DNA of 64,000 nt from Hypericum androsaemum (GCA_963995505.1 OZ023184.1:10122308-10186307); one strand, 5' to 3'; counted from the first letter of the stretch, positions 12,594 to 23,500 are shown. Notes: generated by a model from the letters alone, not told the origin. Numbers and translations are program-made.

Positions 12594-13327
12594 TTCCCCT
12601 CCTCTTGAAAAGGATTTGTCCTCAAATCTTCACCTACATCAAACAGACTCAAATCAGTAACATTGAAAGAAGCACTAACATTATACTCACCTGGCAGGTC
12701 AAGCTTGTAGGCATTGTCATTGATGCGTTCAAGCACTTGAAATGGACCATCTCCCTGTGGTAGCAACTTTGAACGCCATTGCGCGGGAAAGCATTCCTTT
12801 CTCATGTGCAACCAGACCCAATCTCCAGGCTCAAAGACAACCTTATGCCGTCCTTTGTTTGCTTGTCTCGCATAGTGCTCCGTTCGTTTCTCTATGTTCA
12901 TTCGCACCCTCTCATGCAGTTGCTTGACAAAATCAGCCTTCTTCTTGCCATCTAAGTTAACATGCTCACTCGAAGGCAAAGGTGATAAATCCAATGGAGT
13001 CAAAGGATTAAATCCATAAACAAGCTCAAATGGTGAGAATTGAGTAGCAGAATGAACTGAATGGTTATAAGCAAATTCAACATGTGGTAGACATTCTTCC
13101 CAAGTCTTAATGTTATGCTTGATAAGTGCTCTCAGTAAAGTAGACAAAGTCCTATTTACAACTTCAGTTTGACCATCAGTTTGTGGATGACAAGTAGTAG
13201 AAAATAACAACTTGGTACCTAACTTACTCCATAAGGTCTTCCAAAAGTAACTCAAGAACTTAGCATCTCTATCAGAAATAATAGTTCTAGGCATACCATG
13301 CAACCTAACAACTTCTCTAAAGAACAA
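12551..13327 (-). pseudogene. Integrase C-terminal part and pol tail running into the 3' LTR (CRM-like)
   Basis: A 258-codon frame carrying the second half of integrase. Catalytic Asp is at about residue 19 (SDRDAKF) and catalytic Glu at about 55 (HPQTDGQTE), exactly 35 residues between, as in the DD35E core. A GPF/Y module follows ([19 protein letters not shown]), then an acidic NPFQEEGND segment. The frame crosses the polypurine tract (12,594-12,606) into the LTR and stops at TAA inside it. In the 5' LTR copy the same codon is CAA and the frame continues, so this stop arose after insertion. The upstream half is in another frame because of a 1-base loss near 13,320-13,326. Integrase inserts the cDNA into host chromatin. 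Confidence 0.85.
12594..12606 (-). other. Polypurine tract of the CRM-like element
   Basis: The minus strand reads AAGAGGAGGGGAA, abutting the 3' LTR. This is the usual primer for plus-strand DNA synthesis. Unusually, it also lies inside the pol reading frame. Confidence 0.88.
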
Positions 13328-15021
13328 TCAGCAATGTTTGAAGCATCATCAGTCTTATGACATGGAATAAAATGTGCCATCTTAGAAAACCTATCCACTA
13401 CCACAAAGATTGAATCCCTTCCACGTTTAGTCCTAGGCAGTCCTAACACAAAATCCATAGAGATATCAATCCAAGGCTCACTAGGTATAGGTAGTGGGGT
13501 ATACAAACCATGGGGTTTTACCTTTGACTTGGCTTGCTTGCATGTGATGCAATGCCCACAAACTCTTTCAACGTCGCGCTTCATGTGTGGCCAATAGAAG
13601 TGATCTTGTAGCATTGCCAAAGTCTTTGTGATTTCAAAGTGCCCCATTAATCCGCCTCCATGCGCCTCCTGAATTAGCAACTCTCGCATAGAACAATTAG
13701 GCACACAAAGTTTGTTCTCACGAAATAGGTAACCTTCATTCCGGAAAAATTTACCACTTGCACTCTTCTCCGTAGCTCGGAACAGATCACCAAAATCAGT
13801 ATCATCAGCATACAACTCTTTAAGGTGTTCAAAACCAATTAACTTCGCATCAAGAGTTGAGATCAAAGCATACCTTCGCGATAGGGCATCAGCTACTACA
13901 TTTTCCTTACCTTGCTTGTAGCGAATGACATAAGGAAATGTCTCAATGAACTCCACCCATCGTGCATGCCTCCTATTCAACTTGTGTTGCCCCTTTAAGT
14001 GCTTGAGTGATTCATGATCAGTGTGGATCACGAATTCCTTGGGCCACAAGTAATGCTGCCATGTTTCCAATGTTCGAACTAGCGCATACAACTCTTTGTC
14101 ATAAGTTGGATAGTTCAAGGTTGCTCCACTTAGTTTCTCACTAAAGTAGGCAATTGGTCTCCCTTCTTGCATGAGGACAGCTCCAACACCTATACCTGAG
14201 GCATCACATTCAACTTCAAAGGTTTTAGTAAAGTTAGGCAAAGCTAACAAAGGAGCATTAGTCAACTTCTCTTTTATGAGTTGGAATGCGTTCTCTTGAG
14301 CTTCTCCCCAACTAAATCCAACGTTCTTCTTGATGACTTCAGTGAAGGGCGCGGCTAAGCTGCTAAAGTCTTTCACGAACCTCCTGTAAAAGCTAGCTAA
14401 GCCATGAAAACTTCGAACGTTAGCAACACTTGTAGGACTTGGCCAGTCCCGGATGGCTCGGATCTTTTCCTCATCAACCTGTATCCCGTGAGTACTAACA
14501 ACAAATCCCAAGAATACAAGTTTATCTGTGCAAAAGGTGCACTTCTTCAAGTTGGCAAACAATTGATCCTCTCTAAGTGCATCTAGGACAGATTTCAAAT
14601 GCTCTACATGATCCTCTAAACTCGTACTATAAATGAGTATATCATCAAAGTACACAATAACAAATTTGCCAATGAATGGACGTAAGACATGATTCATAAG
14701 GCGCATGAATGTACTAGGTGCATTAGATAACCCAAACGGCATAACCATCCACTCATACAACCCATATTTTGTTTTAAAAGCAGTCTTCCACTCATCTCCT
14801 TCTTTCATCCTAATCTGATGATAACCACTTTTTAAGTCAATCTTAGAAAACATGCAAGAGCCATGCAACTCATCTAACATGTCATTTAAGCGAGGAATAG
14901 GGTGACGATATTTTACCGTGATGTTGTTGACAGCTCGGCAATCAACACACATCCTCCATGATCCATCCTTCTTAGGCACAAGTAGGACTGGAACAGCACA
15001 TGGGCTCATGCTTTCTCTCAC
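13252..15021 (-). pseudogene. Pol fragment: reverse transcriptase, RNase H and integrase N-terminus (CRM-like)
   Basis: A 589-codon frame. RT begins at [18 protein letters not shown] (about 15-32), with [13 protein letters not shown] (about 58-70), [12 protein letters not shown] (94-105) and the catalytic YFDD box (124-127). RNase H shows acidic residues at about 273 (ECDASG), 310 (YDKEL), 335 (TDHESLK) and 378 (VADALSR). The integrase zinc-binding domain has His 454 and 461 and Cys 491 and 494, and the first catalytic Asp is at about 523 (SMDFVLGLP). The last 25 or so residues are out of frame after a 1-base loss near 13,320-13,326. The start is not real: the upstream part of RT lies in another frame (15,018-15,305) after a 1-base loss near 15,024-15,030. 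The RT catalytic residues survive, but no continuous polyprotein does. Confidence 0.9.
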
Positions 15022-15305
15022 GTACCTTTTTCCAAAAGCTCATTGACTTGCCTCTCAAGTTCCTTTGTTTCCTCCAGATTACTTCTATATGCGGGGCGGT
15101 TAGGTATGGTAGCTCCTGAAATAAAGTCAATTTGATGCTCAATCCCTCGTATAGGTGGTAATCCAGCTGGTAGCTCTTCGAGAAAGACATCCTTGTAGTC
15201 CAGCAAGAGAGAAACAATCACACTAGGCAAGTATGGCTCAAGTTCGTTAGTGATAAAAAGTGTCTCCCTATACCGGAGTAAGATCATAGACTTTTTTGAA
15301 AACAA
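15018..15305 (-). pseudogene. Pol fragment: protease-RT spacer and RT N-terminus (CRM-like)
   Basis: A 95-codon frame with the region just upstream of the RT palm: DYKDVFLEELPAGLPPIRGIEHQID (about 36-60), then a [24 protein letters not shown] segment, which is the normal lead-in to RT in Ty3/gypsy pol. It ends where a single base has been lost and continues in the frame of 13,252-15,021. Its 5' edge is also a frame change, in an A-run near 15,290-15,297. Confidence 0.85.
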
Positions 15306-15528
15306 GCTTGCTTGATTTCACTTGCTCCCACATAGTAGTTCTTTTTCCATCCCTTGGATTTTCTCTCAATGGCCGATTTCAATTCTATTTTTTCGGCTTC
15401 TTTTGTTCGCTCCATTATATCCTCTCTTTTGGCCGTTTTTCTTTCTGTTCTTCGGCTTCTTCTCTCCTCTCAATTCGTTTCTTTTGCTCACTCTTTTTTC
15501 TCTCATCACTTTCTTTTTGTAACTTCAT
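15306..15528 (-). pseudogene. Lys/Glu/Arg-rich linker of the broken pol (CRM-like)
   Basis: The minus strand here translates, in two different frames, to a charged K/E/R/Q-rich stretch joining protease to RT, with a short KGWKKNYYVG-type segment near its end. It starts just after the in-frame stop that closes the protease frame and holds at least one more frame change (near 15,410-15,420). The plus-strand frames seen here are antisense shadows of the charged linker. Confidence 0.6.
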
Positions 15529-16098
15529 CTAATCTTCACAAACTTGTGATGGCGCTAAGGGTGCCAAAGTGAACACACGCCTATTGAGTGTAAATGAGTA
15601 CTTGTTGGTGTGTCCGTCATGAGTTACTCTTCTATCAAACTGCCACGGCCTCCCCAACAGGAGATGACTAGCTTGCATTGGCACAACATCGCACAACACT
15701 TCATCTTTGTACTTGCCAATGCGGAATGTCACTAGCACTTGCTTCTCCACTCGTACTTCTCCACTATCATTCAGCCATTGCAGCTTGTAAGGTTTAGGGT
15801 GTTTCTTCGTGAGTAACCCTAACTTCTCAACCATAGTAGTGCTTGCCACGTTAGCACAGCTGCCTCCATCAATGAGGACACTACACACCTTGACATAACA
15901 TCTTGTATGGAAGATGTTCTCCCTTTGTGCTTTGTCATCTTCTTCTCTTGCTTGCAAGTTCAAGGCTCTTCTTGCCACTAGAGTGAGTCCTTCAGGAACT
16001 TGAATTTCCTCTTCGGATACGTCTTCCAATGAAGGCATGCTAGCATGATCCGAGTCTTCTCCTTCTGTTACGACCTCTCCACTCTCTCTAATTACCAT
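15529..16098 (-). pseudogene. Pepsin-like aspartic protease region of pol (CRM-like)
   Basis: A 190-codon frame. The N-terminal third is acidic (EGEDSDHASMPSLEDVSEEE). The protease core follows, with VLIDGGSCANVAS at about 74-86. In this family the active triad often reads D-S/G-G/S, and DGGS is the common chromovirus form. HLLLGRPWQFDRRVTHDG (about 145-162) matches the family's second conserved segment. It cleaves the Gag-Pol polyprotein. The frame ends at a TAG; the pol sequence continues in the same frame after it, so this is most likely a nonsense mutation. The Met at 16,098 is not a true start: the zinc knuckle lies directly upstream in the same frame. Confidence 0.85.
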
Positions 16099-16113
16099 AA
16101 TCTGTTTGTTAGG

Positions 16114-16155
16114 GCATTGACTTGAGATGTGCCCCTTTCCTTGACACTTGAAGCA
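16114..16155 (-). other. CCHC zinc knuckle of Gag (CRM-like)
   Basis: The minus strand codes for CFKCQGKGHISSQC, a perfect CX2CX4HX4C nucleic-acid-binding knuckle, in frame with the protease region downstream. Three codons upstream (about 16,165-16,167) the same frame has a TGA where neighbouring residues suggest a former CGA, a typical change at a methylated CG. Confidence 0.88.
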
Positions 16156-16245
16156 CTTGATATCTCAGTTTCGTGTGGAAGTGGCTTCCACCTTCTTTTG
16201 AGAGTTGGAATTGGAACTCTCAGTCTTGTGCTCTATCTTGGTTGC

Positions 16246-17206
16246 CTATGGTTTGTCAAATTTTTTTGAATAGTTTGGCTTCCAATTAGCACTTGATGTA
16301 GCTCTTGTCCCTCCTCCTCCTCTCTTCAGTTGCTTCTCAATTTTCGTGGCCATATGCACCATGTCCTCCAACTCCACATAGTGTTGCAACTCTACCTTGT
16401 CATGGATCTCAGGATTGAGTCCATTCAAGAGTAGATTCTCTATCTTCCTCCACATCAGCTCTTATCATGGCCATCTCCATTTGTTTGTAATATTCTTCCA
16501 CGCTCAGACTTCCTTGTCTCATCCCTTGTAAATTCTTGTATAGCTCTCGGTAGTAATGACTTGGAACAAAACATTTCCTCATCACCACTTTCATCTCCTC
16601 CCATGTAGCTATATGACGCTCTCTATTACGCCTCCTGCTTGTGACAAGTTGATCCCACCACGTTATAGCATAATCAGCGAATTCAGTCACAGCTAGCTTT
16701 ACCTTTTTTGCTTCGGAACAATTGTGGCAATCAAACACGAACTCAATCTTCTTCTCCCACTCTAGGTATGCCTCCGGGTCAGAACGACCTGCAAAGGAAG
16801 GTATCTTCAGCTTAATACTACCCAAGTTGTCATCTCCTCTTTGCCTTGCCTCCCTAGGTGGGCGGTCAGTCCTTGCTCTCATAAGATTCCTTGTAGAGCC
16901 TACGTCCTCCTCCTGAAAAGGGTCAGAATCTTCTTCACTTGTGCTTCCCAAAGGTGCTCTCCTTCTTTGTGCAGGGAATTCTCCTCCACTTGTGCCTACC
17001 AAAGGTGCAAACCTTCGTTGTGCTTGGACTTCTCTTCTTGATTGTTGGCTGTTGCGAGTGTCCTCCATTGCATCTATGCGTTGTTGCAATGGCTCCATCT
17101 CCGCTCGCATCATTTGTTGGAATTTGCCTGTCATGGCCTCCACAAACACCTTAAGACCAACATCAGCCAACGTACCCTCCTTTTCTCTTTGATCTTCGTA
17201 AGACAT
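16246..17206 (-). pseudogene. Gag capsid region, frameshifted (CRM-like)
   Basis: Starts at the Met of 17,206 (MSYEDQREKEG), about 540 bp after the primer-binding site. The first frame (to 16,409, 265 codons) has a Gln/Arg-rich N-terminus with a putative coiled coil (residues about 10-65) and two near-repeats of an AQRR-AP-G-TS motif. The retrotransposon Gag domain follows: DPEAYLEWEKKIEFVFDCH, the TWWDQL segment, and [22 protein letters not shown]. Near 16,420-16,440 a frameshifting deletion moves the reading to a second frame (to 16,246) with the conserved [16 protein letters not shown] helix and a KRGGGGTR basic tail. Gag forms the virus-like particle. The frameshift alone makes this copy non-autonomous. 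Confidence 0.85.
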
Positions 17207-17746
17207 CTTGCTGCAAGGAAATTTCGTTAGTAAAAAAAATTGATGGCCTCACAAGTTCACTCCCTTACGTGTTTACTCTCAATGTAAGTTGCACTCAAGT
17301 TCACTCGTGTTTGCACTCACAAACTCTTGCCTTTTTCCTCTCGTGATACCCTTATATGTTCTTACTTAGCTAACAAGGCTTTGCTTGAACTAGACGGATC
17401 ACTATTAAAGGTAGTTCCTTGTTTTCTTGCGCTCCACGTAGACTAATTCGGGCTGACTTCCCCTTGTTTTCTGTCCGCCTATCTGTTTTGCTTCTTGCTT
17501 CCTCTTTTGTTTCTCTTGCGTTCTTCTTGCTTCCTCTTTTCTTGCGTTTCCTCTTTAATTCGCAAGCTTCCTAATTCGTCTTGTTCTTGCGTTTCCTCTT
17601 TTTTTTTTATCAGAATACACAACCTGGAATAACTAAGTCACGAATCTGATTGCTACGAAACACAAACGAATCAAACTACTTATGAAAAACGAATTGGGTA
17701 CTAGACTAACAAAAAGGAAGGTAAAGATAGATAGTAGCAAGCCGTG
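17207..17746 (-). other. 5' untranslated leader of the CRM-like element
   Basis: Between the primer-binding site and the gag start. The minus strand is A/G-rich, with repeated AAGAGGAAACGCAAGAA-type words (about 17,500-17,600) that loosely resemble the surrounding satellite unit. I see no reading frame worth calling. Packaging and dimerisation signals normally lie here but cannot be recognised by eye. Confidence 0.6.
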
Positions 17747-17758
17747 GCTCTGATACCA
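17747..17758 (-). other. Primer-binding site for initiator-Met tRNA (CRM-like)
   Basis: The minus strand reads TGGTATCAGAGC two bases after the 5' LTR end. This 12-mer is complementary to the 3' end of plant initiator methionine tRNA, the usual primer of plant Ty3/gypsy and Ty1/copia elements. It fixes element orientation as minus. Confidence 0.95.
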
Positions 17759-18065
17759 AATGATATGAACCTCGGCAGGAGATTCACAACGGACCGTGCT
17801 ACTTTGGATGGAAGAGAACGCAACCCCCGAACTCGAGCCTTGCAAGAACCTTGGTCTAGAAGATCCGCAACCCAAGCAATGGAAATTCAAGAACCTATGG
17901 TCCAAGTCGAACCATGCCACAAATGATGATGGATGAATCGTTTGATAAGTGAAAAGTTTCGCTCAAGCTAAGCAATCCAGCAATTAGCAAGAACACGCAA
18001 GGAGTATCTAACTCACAAAATTATCAATCTCAAAAGTTGTGCCCGTTTTATTGCTAGGAGACCTC

Positions 18066-18073
18066 CTTATATA
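18066..18073 (-). promoter_or_regulatory. TATA-box-like motif in the 5' LTR
   Basis: TATATAAG on the minus strand, the same position as in the 3' LTR. As part of the 5' LTR it is the likely core promoter of the element's genomic RNA. Confidence 0.55.
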
Positions 18074-18325
18074 GGCTCCAAAGTACCAAGGTATTCCTAA
18101 ACAAGCTAACTCTTTAAAAGGAGCTCAAAGGCTGGCCAAAACTCTCATTCCTAATCTAAGGATATTCTGGCCAAATTATTCAACTAAAATAGGAAATAAT
18201 CTAAGCAAATAATATCTAATAGAATAACTAATAGTTGCACGTCCTAACAAGTAGATGCACGGCCTAAATAGGTTGATTCTTTCTGATTCTCCATGTGCGC
18301 ATGCATCCAGAAGTTTGCGTGCATA

Positions 18326-18551
18326 TCAAGCTTCTAAAATAGCCTCTATCACGTGCATGGGCTTAGCGTGGGCCTCATGTACGTCCATGCACTTGTACGC
18401 ACCATCTTGAGCCCAGACTTCTTGCATTAATCCATTAAATTCTGCCTGAAACTTTTTGGCTCTTGCTCGTGTCACCGGTCCAATTGGTACGTGCACTTGC
18501 CGTGAGTCTTGTGGCTTGAATGTAGGTGTGTTCGTAGGTGTGCTCACATCA
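18326..18551 (-). pseudogene. LTR-encoded pol C-terminal tail (putative CR-motif region)
   Basis: Within the 5' LTR the minus-strand frame that corresponds to the pol C-terminus is open for 75 codons. It runs through [18 protein letters not shown], then the motif GPVTRARAKKFQAEFNGLMQ, and ends at a stop at 18,326. The GP-TRARAKK block is shared by tails of CRM-type polyproteins. In this LTR the segment has no gag or pol upstream, so it is not translated as such. It serves as the undamaged record of the tail that the 3' LTR copy has lost. Confidence 0.65.
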
Positions 18552-18556
18552 AAGGC
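18552..18556. repeat. Target-site duplication, right copy (AAGGC)
   Basis: Matches 11,799-11,803 and resumes the satellite in register (AAGGCAAGAA). Confidence 0.93.
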
Positions 18557-20573
18557 AAGAAAAGGCAAGATATGGAAAGATAATGCAAGAAAAGGAAAGA
18601 AAAGGACAAAAAAGGCAAGATAAGGAAAGGAAAGGCAAGATATGGAAGGATAATGCAAGAAAAGGCAAGAAAAGGTAAGGAAAATGCAACAAAAAGATAG
18701 ATTAGGCCACAAAAGGTAAGAAAATGCAAGAAAATGCAAGATAAAGCAAGAAAATGTAAGAAAACAAAAGAAAATGCAGGATAAGGGAAGAAAATGCAAG
18801 AAAAGGAAAGAAAATGCAAGGAAAGGAAAGAAAAGGCAAGATTAGGCAAGAAATGGCAAGAAAAGGAAAGAAAAGGCCAGATAAGGCAAGAAAAGGTAAG
18901 GTAAAGTCATTAAAAGGCAAGAAAAGGGAAGAAAAGGCAAGATACGGCAAGAAAAGTTTAGAAAAGGAAAGATAACGCAAGAAAAGGCAAGAAAATGAAA
19001 GAAAAGGCAACACAAGGGAAGAAATGGAAAATAAGGCAAGAAAAGGTAGGATAAGGCAAGAAAAGGTATGATAAGGTAAGAAAAGGCAAGATAAAGTATG
19101 AAAAGTCAAGAAAAGGCAAGATAAGACAAGAAAAGACATGAAAAGGTAAGAAAAGGAAAGTTATGGCAAGAATAGGCAAGAAAAGGCATGATAAGGCAAT
19201 AAAAGCCAAGATAAGGGAAGAAAAGTAAAGATAACGCAAGAAAAGGCAAAATAAGGCAAGAAAAGGAAATAAAAGGCAAGATAAAGCAAGAAAAGGCAAG
19301 ATAAAGCAAGAAAAGGTAGGATAAGGCAAGAAAAAACAAGGACAAGGCATAAAAAAAAGGAAAGATAATGCAAGAAAAGGAAAGAAAAGGAAAGAAACGG
19401 AAAGAAAATCAAATATGAGGCAAGAATAGTAAAGAAAAGGCAAGAAAATGCAAGAATAGGACAAATAATTCTAGAAAATGCAAGATAAGGCAAGAAAAGG
19501 TGAGAAAAGGTTAGATAAGGCAAGAAAAGGCAAGATAAGACTAGAAAAGGCAAGATAAAGCAAGAAAAGGCAAGAAAAGTCGTGAAAGGGCAAGAAAAGG
19601 CAAGATAAGTAATGAAAATGCATCAAAGGCAAGAAAAGGAAAGAAAATGCAAGATAAGGCAATAAAAGGTAACATAAGGCATCAAAAGGTGAGAAAAGGA
19701 AAGCAAGAAAAGGCAAGAAAAAGAAAGATAAGGCAAGAAAATGAAAGAAAAGGCAAGGAAAAGGAAAGAAAAGGCAAGAAAAATAAAGAAAATGCAAGAT
19801 TAGGCAAGAAAAGGCAAGATCAGGCAAGAAAATGCAAGAAAAGGAAAGAAATGGCAAGATAAGGCAAGAAAAGGTTAGAAAAGGCAAGAAAAGGAAAGAT
19901 AAGGCAAGATAAGGCAAGAAAAGGCAAGAAAATGAAAGAAAAGGCACGATAAGGATAGAAAAGACAAGAAAAGGCAAGATAACGCAAGAAAAAGCTGGAC
20001 AAGGAAAGAAAAGGCAAGGAAAAGGCATGAAAAGGTATGAAAAGGCAAGATAAGGTAAGAAAAGGCAAGATTAGGCAAGAAAAGGAAAGAAATGGCAAGA
20101 GAAGGCAAGAAAAGGCATGGAAAATACATGAAAAGGCAAGAAAAGGCAAGAAATATAAAGAAAAGGCAAGATAAGGGGAAAAAATATAAGAAAAGGCAAG
20201 ATAAAGCAAGATAAGGCAAGAAAAGACAAGAACAAGGCAAGAAAAGGAAAGAAAAGGAAAGAAAATCTAAGATAAGCCAAAAAAGTAAAGAATAGGCAAG
20301 ATAAGGCAAGAAAATGCAAGAAAAGGCATGATAAGGCTAAAAAAGGCAAGAAAAGGCAATAAAAGGCAAGGAAAGGCAAGATAAAGCAAGAAAAGGCAAG
20401 AAATGGCGAGAAAATACAAGAAAAGGAAAGAAAAGGAAAGAAAAGGGAAGAAAAGTAAAGAAAATGCATGAAAAGGCAAGAAAAGTATAGAAAATGCAAG
20501 ATAAGGCAAGAAAGGCAAGATACGATAAGAAAAGGAAAGTAATGGCAAGATAAGTCAAGAAAAGGCAAGAAAA

Positions 20574-23500
20574 GCCTAGAAAAGGAAAGATAAGGCAAGA
20601 AAGGGCAAGATAAGGCAAGAAAAGATAAGAAAATGAAAGAAAAGGCAAGGAAAAGGCATGAAAAGGAAAGAAATGGCAAGAAAAGTAAAGAAAATGCAAG
20701 AAATGCAAGAAAAGGTAAGAAAGGCAAGAAAAGGCAAGGAAAAGGTATAAAAAGAAAAGAAAAGGCAAGAAAATGCAAGAAAGGCAAGAAAAAGCAAGAT
20801 AAAGCAAGAAAAGGCAAGAAAAGGAAAGAAATGGCAAGATAAGGCAAGAAAAGGGTAGAAAAAGGAAGAAAAGGCAAGGAAAGGACAGAAAATGAAAGAA
20901 ATGGCAAGGAAAATGCATGAAAAGGCAAGATAAGGTAAGAAAAGGAAAGAAAAGGGCAACAAAGGCAAGAAAAGGCTATATAAGGCAAGAAAAGGAAAGA
21001 AAAGGCAAGATACGGAAAGAAAAAAAAAAGCAAGATAAGGCAAGAAAAAGCAAGATATGAAAAGAAAATACAAGAAAAGGAAAGAAAAGGCATGGAAATG
21101 CAAGAAAAGGTAAGAAAAGGCAAAATAAGCCAAGAAAAGGCATGGAAAAGGCATGAACAGGCAAGAAATGTAAAGAAAAGGCAAGATAATGATAGAAAGG
21201 ACAAGAAAAGGCAAGATAATGCAAGAAAAAGCTGGACAAGGAAAGAAAAGGCAAGGAAAATTCATGAAAAGGTCTGAAAAGGCAAGATAAGGTAAGAAAA
21301 GGCAAGATTAGGCAAGAAAAGGGAAGAAATGGCAAGATAAGGCAAGAAAAGGCATGGAAAATACATGAAAAGGCAAGAAAAGACAAGAAAAGGCAAGCTA
21401 ACGCAAGAAAAAGCTGGACAAGGAAAGAAAAGGCAAGGAAAAGGCATGAAAAGGTAAGAAAAGGCAAGATAAGGTAAGAAAAGGCAAGATAAGGCAAGAA
21501 AAGGGAAGGAAAAGGCATGAAAAGGTAAGAAAAGGCAAGATAAGGTAAGAAAAGGCAAGATAAGGCAAGAAAAGGGAAGAAATGGCAAGATAAGGCAAGA
21601 AAATGCATGGAAAATACATGAAAAGGAAAGAAAAGGCAAGAAATATAAAGAAAAGGAAAGATAAGGCTAGATAAGGGGAGAAAATATAAGAAAAGACAAG
21701 ATAAAGTAAGATAAGGCAAGATAAGGAAAGAAATAGCAAGAAAAGGTAAGGAAAAGGCATGAAAAGGCAAGAAGAGGCAAGAAAAGGAAAGAAAAAGAAA
21801 GAAAAGTTAAGAAAAGGCAAGTTAAGGCAAGAAAAGACAGGAAAAGGCAAAAGAAGGCAAGAAAAGGCAAGAAAAGGCATGATAAGGCAAGATAAATCAA
21901 GAAAAGGAAAGATAAAGGAAGAAAAGGCAAGATAAGGCAAGAAAAACACAAGGACAAGGCATGAAAGGAAAGAAAAGGAAAGATAACGCAAGAAAAGGCA
22001 AGATAAGGCAAGAAATTGCATGAAAAGGAAAGAAAATGCAAGATAAGGCAAGAAAAGTAAAAAAAAGGCAAGATAAGGCAAGAAAATGCAAGAATAGGCA
22101 AGATAAAGTAAGAAAAGGCAAGAAAAAGGCATGAAAATGCAAGAAAAGGTTAGAAAATGTAAGAAATGTATAGAAAATACATGAAAATGAAAGAAAAGGC
22201 AAGAAAAGTAAAGAAAATGCAAGATAAGGCAAGAAAGGGCAAGAAAAGGAAAGAAATTTTAAGATAAGGTAAGAAAAGGCAAGATAAGTTAAGAAAAGCA
22301 AGAAAATGAAAGAAAAGGCAAGAAAAGGAAAGATAAGGCAAGAAAAGGAAAGAAAAGAAAAAAAAAGGCAAGATAAGGCAAGAAAAGGCAAGATATGGAA
22401 AGATAATGCAAGAAATGGAAAGAAAAGAACAAAAAAGGCAAGATAAGGAAAGGAAAGGAAAGATATGGAAGGATAATGCAAGAAAAGGCAAGAAAAGGTA
22501 AGGAAAATGCAACAAAAAGATAGATTAGGCCACAAAAGGTACGAAAATGCAAGATAAAGCAAGAAAATGTAAGAAAACAAAAGAAAATGCAGGATAAGGG
22601 AAGAAAATGCAAGAAAAGGAAAGAAAATGCAAGGAAAGGAAAGAAAAGGCAAGATTAGGCAAGAAAAGGAAAGACAAGGCTAGATAAGGCAAGAAAAGGT
22701 AAGTTAAAGTCAATAAAAGGCAAGAAAAGGGAAGAAAAGGCAAGATACGGCAAGAAAAGTTTAGAAAAGGAAAGATAACACAAGAAAAGGCAAGAAAATG
22801 AAAGAGAAGGAAACACAAAGGAAGAAATGGAAAATAAGGCAAGAAAAGGTAGGATAAGGCAAGAAAAGGTATGATAAGGTAAGAAAAGGCAAGATAATGT
22901 ATGAAAATGCAAGAAAAGGCAAGATAAGACAAGAAAAGACATAAAAAGGTAAGAAAAGGAAAGTTATAGCAAGAAAAGGCAAGAATAGGCAAGAAAAGGC
23001 ATGATAAGGCAAGAAAAGCCAAGATAAGGGAAGAAAAGTAAAGATAACGCAAGAAAAGGCAAAATAAGGCAAGAAAAGGAAAGAAAAGGCAAGATAAAGC
23101 AAGAAAAGGCAAGATAAAGCAAGAAAAGGTAGGATAAGGCAAGAAAAAACAAGGACAAGGCATAAAAAAAAGGAAAGATAATACAAGAAAAGGAAAGAAA
23201 ATCCAATATGAGGCAAGAATAGTAAAGAAAAGGCAAGAAAATGCAAGAATAGGCCAAATAAGGCTAGAAAATGCAAGTTAAGGCAAGAAAAGGTGAGAAA
23301 AGGTTAGATAAGGCAAGAAAAGGCAAGATAAGACTAGAAAAGGCAAGATAAAGCAAGAAAAGGCAAGAAAAGTCGTGAAAGGGCAAGAAAAGGCAAGATA
23401 AGTAATGAAAATGCATCAAAGGCAAGAAAAGGAAAGAAAATGCAAGATAAGGCAAGAAAAGGTAAGATAAGGCATCAAAAGGTGAGAAAAGGAAAGCAAG

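Larger units (their letters stand above)
11804..18551 (-). mobile_element. CRM-like Ty3/gypsy chromovirus, complete in structure but coding-defective
   Basis: A 6,748-bp LTR retrotransposon on the minus strand. It has two LTRs of about 790 bp ending in TG...CA, a 5-bp TSD (AAGGC), a tRNA-iMet primer site next to the right (5') LTR, and a polypurine tract next to the left (3') LTR. Domain order Gag-PR-RT-RNase H-IN identifies Ty3/gypsy. Size, LTR length and, above all, a pol frame that runs across the polypurine tract into the 3' LTR point to the CRM clade of chromoviruses, known in many plants for centromeric targeting. The clade call is from remembered family traits, not a search. By-eye comparison gives about 17-18 differences between LTRs (about 2%). 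Gag and pol carry several frameshifts and stops, so this copy could move only with proteins supplied in trans. Confidence 0.9.
17761..18551 (-). repeat. 5' LTR of the CRM-like element
   Basis: A 791-bp partner of 11,804-12,593, with a TATATAAG motif at 18,066-18,073 on the minus strand. Its ends are TGATGTGAGC and TTCATATCA in element orientation. It keeps the uninterrupted version of the pol tail that is coded within the LTR. Confidence 0.93.
10119..20573 (+). repeat. 3.7-kb higher-order repeat unit split by the first retrotransposon
   Basis: Bounded by the marker GCCTAGAAAAGG at 10,119 and 20,574. The raw distance is 10,455 bp; removing the element and one TSD (6,753 bp) leaves 3,702 bp, which fits the spacing of the later units. 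A second marker, GAAATGTATAGAAAATACATG at about 11,558 and 22,165, gives 3,854 bp after the same correction. So the long repeat already existed when the retrotransposon arrived. Confidence 0.8.

Noticed and set aside
12742..12927. Plus-strand frame opposite integrase (also 14,404-14,586, 15,296-15,572, 16,722-17,230)
   Set aside because: Antisense shadows of the minus-strand gag-pol. Their composition mirrors the coding strand and no homologous domain is visible.
17633..17920. Minus-strand frame over the LTR edge (also 11,187-11,963)
   Set aside because: It spans the LTR border into leader or satellite. No domain, and the two copies diverge at the LTR boundary.
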